DNA from: Acanthochlamys bracteata
Taxonomy: Eukaryota; Streptophyta; Magnoliopsida; Pandanales; Velloziaceae
NCBI GenBank assembly: GCA_019914995.1
Contig: CM034132.1
Span: forward strand, 2,420,501-2,484,500
Length of the DNA: 64,000 nucleotides
Direction: 5' to 3'
Made by a program: the position numbers and the translations under genes. Positions 35,150-52,416 of the stretch are shown one piece after another. The notes under the pieces were generated by a model. It had not been told where the DNA came from. It was given only the letters and a program-made list of their open reading frames with translations, and made no database searches. How positions within the stretch are numbered: position 1 is the stretch's first letter; every line of letters starts with the position of its first letter.

Positions 35150-38100
35150 TAGCACCTTTGAGAGCATCTTAGCCAGATGCTCGGAGCCCATCCTATTTGC
35201 AAGATGCTTGTACTCTGAGCTGGTTGCAAAATATTCACGCTCTCTACGCCTAGCAGCAACCATATCAACACTCTTGTTTATGTCAGCTTGAGAGCGATTA
35301 ACAACACCGATCCAAGGAAATTGTAGTTTGTATGACCTCCCCTCCAATATCTATTAATAAGTGCATTTGTCAAACTTTGCGAACAGCTAAGTTGTAACGA
35401 TTAATCTTTTGTAGTTTTTGATGTGTTCATTAAAGCAATGTCAGAATGAACACAAGACAACATGTAGAAACATCATCCCCGATTGTGTGACAAGCATGAT
35501 CATACAAGGTAAGGCTCACAATCCTGGCCCTTGTTTACTATCAAGTTATGAGAAATGTATCTTGGGATCAAGGACCACTACATGACCATGTGTCCTGCTA
35601 AGAAAAGAAAATCTTATGTAGGCTTCCAAGAGCAATCTGCAAGAGTTGCCCCAATTCTTGAAATTTTAGAAGTTGTACTCCAGCAATGGTTTCACAAAAA
35701 ACTAAGAACAGATTATATGGAAACAGTAACCTAGACTTACATCAACGGCATTTGTACCATGATCCATAAGATCAATTTTTGTCAGCACACCAAATGTTCT
35801 TTCTCCTGAAGTTAAGAGAAAAGAAAACAATTTCAGTATCAGCAAGAAGACTCCACCCTCCATCATTGAGAATGAGACTTTGGCACTTTAAGATATGAAG
35901 TAAGAACATGGATGGAATTTAAACATCATCAGAAACACTATATACTAACAAATACCAGCACATCAGGAAGAAAAGCCTGTTGGTGAGAAAGAAAGTCAAG
36001 TTATTTATCAAATTAACAACTTTATGAGAAAAAACTAAGGTAGGAAACCATATCTCGACTTTGAAGTGTTAAGTATTTTGCTCATAGTCTCAAGTCCTAG
36101 GGGCTAGGGAAGGAAATATGGAAGTTATGCTTGTAAATTTACAAACATATGAAACTTTGTGTTGGCATAAGTCATTACTGGAGATTAAAAAGTCATATAC
36201 ATACATCAACTCAATTCCAAAGAATTATGAATATCAGCTGCAATTTGCATTTGCCCATTAGTCTTGATTTTGTAACTTAAAATTCAATTCCAATCAAGTA
36301 TTACATCTTTTGTATTTGATTGGTAGAATAGCTGCAAAGGACAACCTAAATATATAAAAATATGCGTCAATGAAAAAATTTCCTTCGATGACATAAGCTC
36401 TGAACAGTTCCAAAATCATAGTACTCCTTTATTCAAATAGCACCCAATTTTATAATTCAGTGTGATGGGATAAATGCACTTCTTTTAATGAAGAAGTGTT
36501 TTATTGAGTATTTGGTTCATTATAAAAAAAAATTAAATGGTAGAGGCCTTGTAGGGATTTGCCTTTGAAAGTGCTTCTATTCAAACCAGTCTCTTGGTGC
36601 TTCCAGAAAGAAAAGCTTTTCTCAGAAAAATTTATATAAAGTAAGACACATAATTTGAATAAATAAGCACTATCGTAGACATGAAACAAACACATGTGAA
36701 AGTATTTTTTTAAAAATATTCAAAAAGTAAAATTCTTTTCCGATAAAGTACTTTTGTTAAAATATTTCTACTCAAAAGAGAAGCTAGTACGAACAAAGCC
36801 TAAGCCAGTTTTCACTAATTTCACTATAGAATAAAAAACAGATGCATATACTATTTGTAGAGAATTTTCTACAAGCCTATCTCACAAGAACGCCATCCAC
36901 TAAATAAATTAGTAACGGTTACATTTTCATATAAGGCACCATGCATGTAATAATCTAATAGAATAGAGCCTACCCTTTGGGTCTACTTCACGGGAGATCT
37001 TAATTGCATCAGAGGTAGCGAGATCCTGATTAGCAGGTGAGATTGCCAAAATGATACAGTTTGGCTGCAACATTACAGAGACGAGTTTAAGGATTTAAAA
37101 AATGGAGAAACAGATGAAAATGCAGTGTGCTAGAAGTAAAATAGTGAAGCTCCAAGCACAAGGTGATTGTGCCCTGTATGATTGGTATATCATAGAGCAT
37201 ATAAAGAATCTTGAACTACATAACCTATGGACAGACATTAGTCAAAAGGACATTACAAGTCCTGAACTGTGATAATTAAATAAGGTAAATTACCTTCTCA
37301 ATAAAAGCTCGAACCATATTTTCAATATCCTGCACGATACTATCTGGTTGACCCTCTAGAAGCACCAGAAGATATTAAATCAATCAAACAAGTACGCATT
37401 ACGAGATTATAAGAAATTTAAACTGGTAAATCCAAGAAAGAGTTAACGCTCACCAACAGCTACCTTGGTGAGTCCGGGAAGATCAACTAGAGTTAAGTTT
37501 ACAACTGTCAAAATTTCATATTATCAGGCAACAATGTGAGAACAAAAAATAATTACAATTGTCTGCACAACTGTGTTTATAGGAATTATCAAGTAGCTGC
37601 AGAACAAGTCATTATCAAGTAGGAATCATGATAAAACATGTGTTTTAAGTCCACTTAAACATGTAATCATTAGTTATAATAAGTTCCCAATGATTCATCA
37701 TGCTATATATCTTCCCCGGGGCATGAGAAAACTAAGGAAAAGTATATAAGCGGTTTTATGATAGCTTGTTGACTAGAGGTGATAGAGATGCAGGCAATAC
37801 AAGATATTTATAAGTTCACTTTCTGCAAACTGCAAACTCAAGATCTGAAGCTGTGAATCACAATTGTTATTAAAGAATAAGGGCGTGTTCTATTCACATG
37901 AAAGTGAGTTTTGCGGAAATATATTTAGCGAAAGTGAGTTTCATGAAAGTAAAATTCGATAGAAGTAGAATTTTGAGTGGTAATTCAAACATGTGAAATG
38001 AAGTTTGGAGTGAAATTTTGGTGGAAATAGAATTCAGTGTGAAAGTGGAAGTAGAATTTAGAGTGGTAACGGAAATACGTGAAGTGACCGAACTCAAAGT

Positions 38101-40440
38101 CTGTAGAGAAGAAGTAGAGTTTGGTGGAAATTGAAACATGCCCTACGGGTCCTTCATACCCAATTGATGTACCTACGATTTCTAAATGATTAACCATTCA
38201 TAATTGTCACTTTTCTTATTGGCTTCTACATAAAGCATCAAACAACTTCATTTACACAAAAATAAACTTAGAGCATAAAAGTACTGCTAATACTACTGCA
38301 ATATTACTACTACTGCCACTGGAACTGTTACTCGCACTTGTTATACTAGAAAGAGTCATCACATTTATATTGGTATTAGTAAAATGAAAAGTAATGAGGG
38401 GAAATAATTTTTCTGCACAAAATATACACAAACAAAAACTAAATTTCACTTGGTAAATCATCACATACAAGTGCATCTCATAAAATTGTACATCTGATAA
38501 GGTAGCTGTCTTACCATTAGGAGAATGAATGCTAAGATGGATAGGAACAGGAGAAATTGCCTTTGTGTGGCCTGTCTCCCTGTCAGTTTCATCTGCAATC
38601 TCTTTCCTGACAAGAGCTGCATGGGGCAGAATGTTGAAAGAAATTAGGAAGTCTAAACAAGCTACTTCTGACCTGGCCAAGAAATTCCACAAGTAGACAT
38701 GATTAACTGTTTCTAAGCGTTATGCATAAAACAAATTAGGTACAGAGGAAATCTCTTTATTTTAGTTGTTGAATCAAAATTGGTAAGGATCAATGACTAC
38801 ATGGATTCAGAAAATATGATAGTGAAGTTACTATTCCGCAACTTGCATAAAAGAACTGATAAGATCGTCAGAGAACTAGATATATAGAAATGCAGCATCA
38901 ACATGAACAAGCAGAAAAAATTGAAGGCAGCCTAGTGTAATGACTCAAAATTTTGTAGCACACAAGCATAGAACTTTTGACAATTGAAATTGCAAAGACT
39001 CACACTGCATCTCCAGAAAATTTTCTAAGAGTCAATCTAACCACATGGTCATGAAGGAAATGATAAGAATCTTCATGATTCGTTTTTTTTTTAATCAACT
39101 GTTAGATTCTTAAACGATGGGATGCCATTTTGCTACTAAATAACTGAGAATCTCTTCATGCCTCGTCATAGGAAGATAACATCATGAAACATCTCTTCTA
39201 AAGCGACACGACATAATTACAAATACCATTATCATCACATTCAGCAGAAGTACATAAGAACCAGATTTAAGTTGGCATACATCTAAATTACCAAAATCAG
39301 TGAACTTCTTCTTAGGAAGATGCATGAATTCTGCATATTCTCTGCCTTCATCGATCTTGTGTAGCTGCAGCACAAGGGGACGCCGAGTGACAATTCCTGT
39401 TTTCATTAAAGTATTGATTAATAACTCAGGAACAACCCAGCCAAAGAATGGTCAATGACAACGTTGTAGGAAGAACTCCGTTGCTTTAGTTAAAGTATTA
39501 CCTGATCCTCTAGGCAAGAAGTCCTTCCCAACTACGCTTTCTAGCACTGAAGACTTACCAGAGCTCTACAGGAAAGAAACATGCACAAGATAAATGAGAA
39601 GAACAAGAATTAGGATCTAGCTAATTCAAGGCTTTTCTGACACTCCAAATATACTAGACCTGCAAGTACTAAAGCAGACTAGCTCTGGATTTCAACTCAA
39701 TATTTGCAGTGGCATAATACATCTCAAACCTAGAAAAACATACATTGCATTGTTGAACTTAAGCTAAACAAAAGATAACTGCAACATGTTGAATAGCTTA
39801 AACATAACTCACAGCAACAAAAGACGAGCTGTAGAAGAAAGGAAATAACTCAGAACATAATATAGAATCGATTCGCTATGATTGTCTGGGGGATATAAGA
39901 TACCAATAAGATTAGTTGGAACAAACCAAAACCTTCAAGGGAGTAAAATCGATAAACAAAAACACACCAGACTACGCAATCGGAAAAATAACTCGACTGA
40001 TCAACCACAGTCCATAAGGATCCAAAACAAATAGATCCAGTAGTGATGAACAACTGATTTACGCGATGTTATTGACATAATAGAGTGATAAGATCTATGA
40101 TCCATTCTGTAGTCTGTGATAATAAGCTGCAAAAGTATGAAAACAACTGATCCGAGCAATTCTGCAATCGCAAAACAACAAACCGCAGCAGTAAAAATGT
40201 AATATACAACTGATCTACCGATCCATTGAGAATCTGAGATACTAGACTTCGAGATAAGAAATCAAGATGACATTATGCATAGGCCATTGTAATGGTGATT
40301 GAAGAATGAACCTGGCCTCCGACGACGGCGATCGCTGGGAGTGAATCCCAGAGCGTTGGTAGAGAGCTCCCTTCGCCATGATCACCGAGTGCTGTACAGG
40401 CTTGCTGGATCTTGTTGACCAGCGAGATCAGGTTCTCCAT
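30961..40440 (-). CDS. DRP1A: Dynamin-related protein 1A-like (phragmoplastin)
   Basis: Sixteen coding exons, all GT-AG and in phase: 40440-40312, 39565-39502, 39396-39292, 38616-38515, 37504-37454, 37355-37294, 37064-36974, 35805-35741, 35350-35156, 35059-34940, 34396-34326, 33644-33419, 33075-33025, 31978-31750, 31649-31510, 31089-30961. They give 609 residues, the DRP1A length. The GTPase has G1 GGQSSGKSS (41-49), G3 DLPG (141-144) and G4 TKID (210-213). The middle/stalk ([13 protein letters not shown]) and the GED end (DAVAWSK) follow. It lacks PH and proline-rich domains, as plant DRP1 does. The start [12 protein letters not shown] and the ETV-ELKQYP junction match DRP1A more than DRP1C/E. 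Family role: scission and tubulation at the cell plate and in clathrin endocytosis. An in-frame ATG at 40467 would add nine residues and is not the conserved start. The gene symbol is by likeness only. Confidence 0.95.
32235..32291 (-). other. Candidate cryptic or alternative exon in the dynamin gene
   Basis: On the minus strand a TTTCAG acceptor is followed by 57 bases open in phase 0 (start LHVLQIML, end LTLDE) and a GAG/GTACTC donor. Inclusion would add 19 residues between ETV and ELKQYP without breaking the frame. The canonical family protein has no insertion there, and without it the length is exactly that of the family, so it is probably skipped or absent. Confidence 0.3.
35100..35149. 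repeat. Compound (AT)n(AG)n microsatellite beside a splice donor
   Basis: About 16 AT units followed by about 8 AG units lie in the dynamin intron, ending only six bases from the donor of exon 35350-35156 on the minus strand. On the transcript this reads as a CT run followed by an AT run just after the exon. Confidence 0.93.
37881..38143. mobile_element. Tourist/Harbinger-type MITE (263 bp) inside a dynamin intron
   Basis: It begins GGGCGTGTTCTATTCAC after TAA and ends GAAACATGCCC before TAC, so the ends form an imperfect GGGCRTGTTY inverted repeat with a slightly decayed TAA/TAC duplication. The interior holds several copies of GAAAGTGAG and GTAGAATTT. It lies in the intron between exons 38616-38515 and 37504-37454. 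Same family as the 4.0-kb element. Confidence 0.75.
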
Positions 40441-40893
40441 AGTTTTTTCTTTCTCTCGCAAGCTCAAACAATGGCGTCCGCCGTAAAGATTTTAGAGAGA
40501 GAAAGAGTGAAAACTTTTCGAGAGAAGAAAAAATTGCGAAGAAATCGTGGAAGAGGCTGTTTTATAGCGTTTCGTTTTGAATGGGTTGCAGAGAGAAGCC
40601 GCCAAGTCGCCGTGCTTGTACGTGTAGGTTTATATATCCGAACCACTATTAATACATTTTAACCTTTATTGTCCAAACTGTTTTCTATTTGGCATCTTCC
40701 GCTCCTTATTTCCTTTCATATACAATTCTTGGGTTGTAAGCTTGTATGTAGAAAATGAGAGTCCATGGAAAGAATGCTAATTAGTTCGTGTTGCTTTATT
40801 GATAGAACACCACGTTAAGATATTCAAGATTTTCAACGCACACAATAGCTACAGGTTTGGGACGCGTACGAGAGACCTTTGGGTTTGGCTCAG
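40441..40893 (-). promoter_or_regulatory. Leader and promoter region of the dynamin gene
   Basis: Minus-strand leader sequence, rich in TCTCTC on the transcript strand, extends to about 40.65 kb. Further upstream the sequence becomes AT-rich. I see no strong TATA box. Confidence 0.45.
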
Positions 40894-41111
40894 TGCCGTG
40901 TTTACTTTGTAGATAAAATAGGTAAAGTAAATTTTTCAAAAATTAATTTATAATAAAAAATAAAATTATATATTGATTTAATATTATAGTTAATTTTAAA
41001 ATTAAAATTTTTAAAAACTTTATTAATAAAAAAATTTATTTTAATATATATATATTTTTATATTAAAAATAAATTTAAAAAAATAAATTTGAGGTGTTGG
41101 TAAACATGCCA
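40894..41111. mobile_element. Diverged Harbinger-type MITE (about 218 bp)
   Basis: It begins TGCCGTGTTTAC and ends GTAAACATGCCA, an imperfect inverted repeat matching the GGGCGTGTTTACC family. The AT-rich interior resembles the 41.45-kb copy. No clear target duplication is left. Confidence 0.6.
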
Positions 41112-41447
41112 TAAGTTCCCGATTTGATTATGAAAGCTTGACTGACTACATAAAAAACGTTTCAAGAAATTAGCATGGGTAATGGCGGTTGCATGTCATA
41201 ACGTCGTGCCAAGCATTACTTGTCTATGCCATGAAATGTATTACGAAATATCATCGTTGCACCACCTCTCAATTTGAGAATAATTATATAAGTTAGAGGG
41301 GATGCGCTTCGATTTTGGCAGATATCTTTCCAAACAGTAATATTTTTCATCTGGTCATGCTATGTAATTCCGATTATACCGAATCATATACAAGAATAAC
41401 CATTGGGAGACAGGAGCCACAATAAAACAGTCCTGAGCTTAAACTAA

Positions 41448-41668
41448 GGGCGTGTTTACCTTATTGTTAACTCATTTTTTGAAAGTAAATTTGTAACAAT
41501 TAAGTTTAAAATTAAAAAGTAACTTTGATAAAAACTAAGGCTGATAGTAAAATTTTTAGTTTTAAAATTTAAATTTTGACCCATAAAACTTAGTTTAGAT
41601 GTTATGTTTGAAAGTAAAGTTAAACATGATTTAAAAAAATAAATTTGAAGTGTAGGTAAACAAAGTCT
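41448..41668. mobile_element. Harbinger-type MITE (about 221 bp) downstream of the epimerase gene
   Basis: It begins GGGCGTGTTTACC after TAA (41445-41447) and ends GGTAAACAAAGTCT before TAA (41669-41671). The left end is identical to the 4.0-kb element; the right end has drifted. No coding capacity. Confidence 0.72.
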
Positions 41669-41852
41669 TAAGAGAGTTTTCGTAGAAACAGGGATAATAT
41701 AACATCAATGGAAGTTTTATTTCACGTCTTCATGTGAGTGTTTTGGTTAGCTCAAGAGAAACCAGACCAAGTAAATATAAATAATTTTCAAGTCACTTAT
41801 AGTAACTTTGACATGAAGATTGGCAGAGGATGTTACTGTGATTGTTTATCCT

Positions 41853-46157
<4,305 letters not shown>

Positions 46158-46304
46158 TACTACTCCTCAATCACTACTCCTGCTATGACTTCTACAACTT
46201 CGCCAATGTTTTCTTCTTTTTCTTCTAATCTTGTTGTTGTTGTTCCAAAAATTGAGCTGTGTTTGCTTGTTGAATGAGATTGAAGAAATTTGGAAACAGA
46301 AGCA

Positions 46305-46325
46305 AGGTTGGTATATAGAGAAGAG
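46305..46325 (-). promoter_or_regulatory. Likely TATA box of the epimerase gene
   Basis: On the minus strand CTCTATATACC lies about 160 bases upstream of the start codon, with a CT-rich leader after it. Position and sequence are typical of a plant TATA box. Confidence 0.5.
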
Positions 46326-46499
46326 AGAGCTAAGCGGTTTCAGGGAGAGAAAGAGAGAAGACGAAAGAAAAAAAGAAGGAGCGAGAAAACGCTTCCATTT
46401 AAAATTAAATTTGATTTGTTTTGTTGGTCCTTCGGGTTTGCATTTCCCAAGCGTTCCGTTTCGATGAATTGGAAAAAAAAAACAGCAAGGGCACGTGAA

Positions 46500-47195
46500 A
46501 AATGAAAAGTAAAATTTTTTGAAAAATAAGTTAAAAGTATAGTTCAATTTTTATGTTTTAATTGATTTAGAAATGAATTAAAAATAGAGTTTAAATTTTA
46601 TGTTTTAATTATTTTTAAAAATGAGTTGACAATAAAGTTTAATTTTATATGTTTCAATTAAATTTAAAAATAAAACTAAATTAAATTAAAAATAATATAA
46701 TATTATAAAAAATAATAAAAATAATAAATTTAGCTAATTATTTTTTAGAAAAAATTTAATCATACACCTTATATAATATTTAATAATTGTATAACCTACT
46801 CAATTAATAAAATACTTATATATTGTATACTAAATTTATTATTTAAATATATAATTTTTAATAATAATAATAATACAAATAACAAATTTATAAGTACGAT
46901 TTATAACAAAATATAACCAAATAAAAAAAATAGCAATATAATATTAAATGCCATAAAATATATCAAACTTATATTACGTAATATCATTAATACTCATTGC
47001 TAGAAAATATATTACACATATCTAAAACTAACATCAGAATTGACATTATAATTTGACATACCACATAATATATCATATTTATATTATAATTATATTACAA
47101 TATACATACCACAAAATATATAATAATTTTAAACACAAATATTACAATTCGCATTACAATATTATATGCCACAAAATATATCAGACGATGTTACA
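46500..47195. other. AT-rich spacer downstream of the Harbinger element
   Basis: Mostly A/T with repeated GTTTTAATTATTTTTAAAAATGAGTT-like words at 46540-46680 (three loose tandem copies of about 60 bases). It contains probable 3' parts of the transposon and perhaps its end, but I find no clear terminal repeat. Confidence 0.4.
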
Positions 47196-48201
47196 TTAAC
47201 GTTCCATATCTCCTACCTCAAAATATGTCATCCAACTTCTTCGTGACTCATCATCTCTTGCAAAAAATATTCGAACCTTGATGTCATCTCGCATTAAATG
47301 CTCAAACGCTTGCTCAATTTGATCGTCAATAAAATCTCCTTTTAACTTCTGGAGAGCATAAAAAATAGCTTTGCCGTAATCTCTATTTAGAGCTGCACTA
47401 ATTGCATCAGCCATTCTATTGACCCCAGCAATCAAACCTAATAAAGATGATTCGTTGACATATCCACGTTTACCTTTTTCCTTGACATTAGTAGTAAATG
47501 AAGGGTATGGAAAAGGCGATATACCAGGACAAGTACTCAAATATGATTGTGAATGCTCTTCTATGTTATCAGTGATATTATTTCCCGAATGATGACTTTG
47601 CTGGCAACTTTCAGGAGTTGACTCGTGCAATTCATCAAACATTGAAAATGCTAAGTCACCAATGGCTTCATCATTGCCACAGATCAATCGAAGCTCCTCC
47701 ATCTTACGAATAGGCTGGTTGATATATGGTCGCAGTTTGGGCTTACTCTGCATTTCATAAAAAATATTGTAATATATTTAAAAAAATAAAATCAAAATAG
47801 TAAATAAAATAATAATCTATTATCTGAAGAAGGTCTTTCTCTGTTTTTTTATCCAACACAATCATTTGTAACTCATCATTCCACACAGCACCGGATAGGT
47901 TAAGCACGTACTTGATATCTGACCATCTCTTTCTTAGAGTGCGATAATGATTTTTCACATGTTGGGTGGTATAATTAGTATGAAATACCTCATTGATATA
48001 CCGGGCAGCGCTAGAAAATGTTTGCATTTTGAAACCCTTATCGACTTTCTTTCCCTTGCGGCACTGTGCAACAAGAAACTCTATTAGTTTATCAGTATGC
48101 TTTATTGTCCATCTTTTATTTGGAGTGCCCTTTTTTGGCGGTCGTCCACTTGAAGTAGACAAATCAGATTTTGGTGGTTGTGACATCTGCTGAACTATCA
48201 T
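47196..48201 (-). pseudogene. Myb/SANT-like DNA-binding protein of the Harbinger element, splice donor damaged
   Basis: The first part (48201-about 47823) has the Myb/SANT-like trihelix domain (start MIVQQMSQPPKSDL; RWTIKHTDKLIEFLV; VKNHYRTLRKRWSDIKYV). The second part (47751-47196) begins SKPKLRPYINQPIRK, the usual continuation. Between DLLQ and SKPK lie about 75 A/T-rich bases that look like an intron: the end has ATGCAG, but the start reads CAG/ATAATAG where a GT donor is expected. Read through, the first part stops at 47755. Such proteins help the transposase enter the nucleus and bind DNA. The element is therefore probably defective unless a non-canonical donor is used. Confidence 0.7.
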
Positions 48202-48457
48202 TCAAAACGCAAATATTATAAAATTATACTATATTCAATATAATAAAAGTAAACTTCAATTACAAACATAAATTCATAAACCATATAAATTAACTGTAAA
48301 CGATCCAAAAAGATCACTACAAGATAATTTCGATTATATTCGCTACATAATAAGTTCAATGACATAAGTGAGTTTACTCAATAAATACAATATTCTAATA
48401 CCTCCTAGTATAATCATTCCACATGTCAGTAGCGATCTTGTCCCTTAGATCCTGCCA

Positions 48458-49756
48458 CTATTTATTCTCAAGACGCTGCTCTCTATAAGTTTTACTACCA
48501 AAAGTTTGGGTATCATATTCATACTCATCATATATACTTTGATCATTCAACACTCTGTCATCTGAATCAACACCCAAAATATAATTGTGTAGTACACAAC
48601 AAGCTAAAACAGATTGTACTTGCACTTTGAATGAATAATAAGGATATTGGCTAATCATTCGAAAGCGACCCTTCAGTAAAATACAAAAGCTCTCTCAATG
48701 GTGCTACGTAAAGCAGAGTGACGAAAATTGAACAACTCCTGAGGATTCTCTGTTCTCCTACCAATAACTTCTTTCAAATGGTATCGCACACCACGATATG
48801 GAGAAAGAAAGCCAGGCATAGTTGTATAACCCACATCAACAAGATAGAACTTACCTACACTCAGCAAAATAAATGCTCTTTACTTATACGGCTTATATGA
48901 ATGTTTATTTCATAAATGAAATATTTTTTAAAACAAAAAACCTGGTGGGACAAGTAATCCACTCGGTGAAGGACGACGCAAAGCATCCCTTAGGACCGTA
49001 AAGTCATTAGCTGATCCTTCCCAACCAGCTAAGACATATGTAACTATCATATCAGGACTACAACTCGCTAAAACATTTTGAGTAACACCCTTTCTTCCTC
49101 GAAAATGTGTTGTAATTTCAGAAGGCACTCTTGCCTGTATATGTGTACCATCAATCATGCCAATGCAATTCTATAAAATGTGATGAAATGAATTGTGTGA
49201 GCTTATCTTTTGCAACACATCCGTAATGATACAATACGTAGAAAGACAACAATCGTACCTTAAAATACGGATACCAATCGTCATTCAACTGAATGATAGG
49301 ATGCTCATCTGGAAAAGACTGTGACACGTATCTATATTTCAGCGATAAAACTGCTACAAGGACTTTACGAAAATAGCGACACACCCACCAACCAGATCTA
49401 ACGAAATCAAGTCGCACAGCCCTATTAATTCTGTTATGCCCAACAATATGTAAAAACAATGCAAGCTGCTCTTCAACCTTGGCATACTTGGAGTCCTTTA
49501 GTGTATGATTATCACGCATCATTTGGGCAAGCGTAATAAAAGCACATGCATCCATCCTAAGATAAGACATACAAGTTTGTGCTTCTCCAGCTAATATTCT
49601 CACTAGATAGGTTGTCTTATCTAAACGTCGAAGTATTGAAGGCTCTCGGCTAATATTACTACGTCTTCCCATCAACTTATGAAGAATGCATACCACAACA
49701 ACCATTGTTACATACATAGCACTGTAAGCCACAATTTCAATATCTTTCTGATCCAT
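48458..49756 (-). pseudogene. Harbinger (DDE_4-type) transposase, one frameshift
   Basis: Exons 49756-49259, 49170-48942 and 48854-48458, joined at GT-AG sites. The N-terminal part (MDQKDIEIVAYSAMYV) is the helical domain before the nuclease. Catalytic residues are present: Asp in GMIDGTHIQ (exon 2), Asp in AGWEGSANDF, and Glu in RSTIERAF. Directly after ERAF, near 48683-48684, one base is missing: the frame reads VFY-stop, while the shifted frame continues LLKGRFRMISQYPYYSF to EQRLENK-stop. So the gene is nearly complete but broken after the catalytic Glu. Transposase of this family cuts and pastes with a TTA/TAA target. Confidence 0.82.
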
Positions 49757-49775
49757 TCTCTATTACACTACCTCA

Positions 49776-52416
49776 CTGAAATTAAAAGATTACCGAATTA
49801 ATAAAGTAAATCATGGATAAATAAAAATACATGTAATAAGCGATTAAAATCTCATGCATTATATGTAGACAGAATAATATCTCTAATCATACAATTAATA
49901 TATATCTATTTATTTTCGAACAAATTTATACAAAAAGCTTACAGTAACTAGTGAAAGTTTATGTCAGTAAACTAACAATCTAATATATTGCATATGTCAA
50001 TAAACCAACAATCTAAATATATTGATAAACTAGAAAGTTTAAACAGTCATCATTATAACTTTAAAATCATCAGAACTTTAGTAAAGAGAGATCACTAACC
50101 CATGAAAGATAACAAAAGCAGTAATATCCATACACTTAGCATAGCAACATACCTTTTCTTGTACTATCTGGAATACGGTCAGAATACTTCGTCTGATGCG
50201 TGCAGCTTCAGCCTACCTCCTTTCTGCAAAGCACAAATTAATAATTCAAACGACAATGAAATAGCAAGTAAATATGTTGCACAGTTATAGTTAATAGTTG
50301 TTAAAAACACAAAATTTACAAAAACAACACAAACAAAATTTGTATCCATATTTAGCACAATGTGTGTAATACAAAAACTAGTCAAAAATTCTTTACCCAA
50401 AAGAGCACTGCAAGAACTAATGTATGCTATGTCAAGAAGAGAGAGAATAAAGCACAAAGCACAATTCATCAACAAAAATAAATTTAACATCAAAAGTAAA
50501 CACATCTTTAGATACCGATATTCTGTTGAAAAATGTTAAACTTTTCTAAATGAACACATTCGTTTTTACAATTATTTATATAATAACTCTATATATGAAA
50601 TTTATTTACACATCAATTTTTTAAAAGCAACTTCAGAATTTGTTTTTTAAAATTTAAAATATAATAGTAATTTTTACTAAGGGCTTATTTATAAACCCAC
50701 AAAATTTATTATTTTTAAACGTACTTTTAAACTAAAATAAATTAAAATTTTAAATCAATTTTTTTTTCAAAAATTTGTTTTTAAATTTAAAATTTAAACT
50801 CACCTTTATAAAATTTCAAATTTATATACTAATAAATATAAAAATTTATTTTTATTAAACCCTTTCAATTTTGAATTATTTTTATAAATTTACTTATAAA
50901 AAATGAATTAATATCGAATACATACTTCAAAATCATTCATATGAGAAATAAACAGTAATAAAAATAAAATTTGCACTATAAGACAAGTACATTTAAGTAA
51001 ATAATAATCTTTAATCTTCATAACACAGCATTACACAAGATTATAGTTTTCTCAAGCTCATGCCTCCTCCTAAACTTAGATGTATGCAATGAGCTTCCAC
51101 CAAATTCATGAGCATGTGTGCTTCTACAGCAAAACTTACATAAGAGGGATTCTTATTTCATTTTTTATCATTTGTGCAAGAAGCTTTTTCTAGTCATTTT
51201 CAATAATAAGTTGTACTATCTCAAACTGAAACAAGTATGGTAGAGCTTGCCTCTATAAAATCTCTAAAGAATGACGATGGAAGGCTATCACTAACCACAA
51301 AAAAGTTATGGCATTGGATAGGCACATATGAACCTTCTTAGGAATTCTATAATTATATGGTGGATGCCATTAAGACATACCAGTGGTTCACATAATAGAC
51401 CAATTAGCTATTAAGTTTGCAATCATTATATACAAAAATAAAGAGGTAAAAATATCTTAGCAAACTGCTATGTGAATTCTCTCAAATATATTATATACAT
51501 TTGAGAATCATCCGTTCCAATTTCAGGTGAAGAAGGCAACAACTACTAAGAAAAGTTGGAAAACTGTATTAACCTGCAGCATTAGCAAAATTATATCTTT
51601 TAGCCTATACAACCTTGTTGAGTGAGTTCATGGCTCAATACATTAAGCTGTCAATTTGAAGCATTTAAATTTTGAGCTCTCTGCAGTTTACTTGTATAAA
51701 CAAAAGCAAATATGATAAGGGCCATGCAATCTGGAAGAACAGATTTTCCTAAAAATCTTCCAAGTTTTGAAATACCATCAAGAGAGATAATGATCTGCCA
51801 ACTTAAGAGCATGCATAACCATTTGAATCTCGTAAACAACAAACAAGACAGAGGGAATCACAAGATAGTCATAGAAGACAACCCAATGCAAAGAGAGCTA
51901 TGCAGACAGCAGAATTGATTCACTTCTGCAATTTGTCGTCAGTTGTATGTGCAGTGTTCTACATACAGCACAAGAATTGGTAGACAAATGGCAAAACTCC
52001 TTATAGCACCACATTGGCAGTATTGTATATAAATCATACATTAATCTACATATCATTATTGTACACAAAATAAGTTTTGCACTAAAAACACCAACAGGAA
52101 AGACTGTTGCTGACCTTCAATTACGGCATCTCAACTTAACACATCATTCTTTCACTGACTTGCCCAACAAACTAATAAAGTACAGAAATGCACCCAAAAC
52201 ATCCACCAAATTCAAAAAATCACATCAATTCTTACAAACATGATCAACTAAGCAAATTCAATACTTCTAATATCTAGTCATCTCTATATTATCTCAGAAG
52301 GCCTGAAGATCATAGATCTGACAGAAATAAAAGTGCATGCATGTTTCGAAATAAATCAACATACTTTTTTACAAGTAACCGTATACTGTAAAAGAAAAAT
52401 TCTTAAGCGATATTAC
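49776..52416 (-). other. Putative leader introns of the transposase gene
   Basis: Apart from the small exon 50223-50153, this stretch holds no recognised gene. At 50640-50930 a GGGCTTATTTATAAACCC word opens an AT-rich segment that may be another small insertion. I see no other feature. Confidence 0.35.

Noticed and set aside
40441-40467. Upstream in-frame ATG for the dynamin
   Set aside because: The family starts at MENLIS; the nine extra residues are not conserved, so the start at 40440 is preferred.
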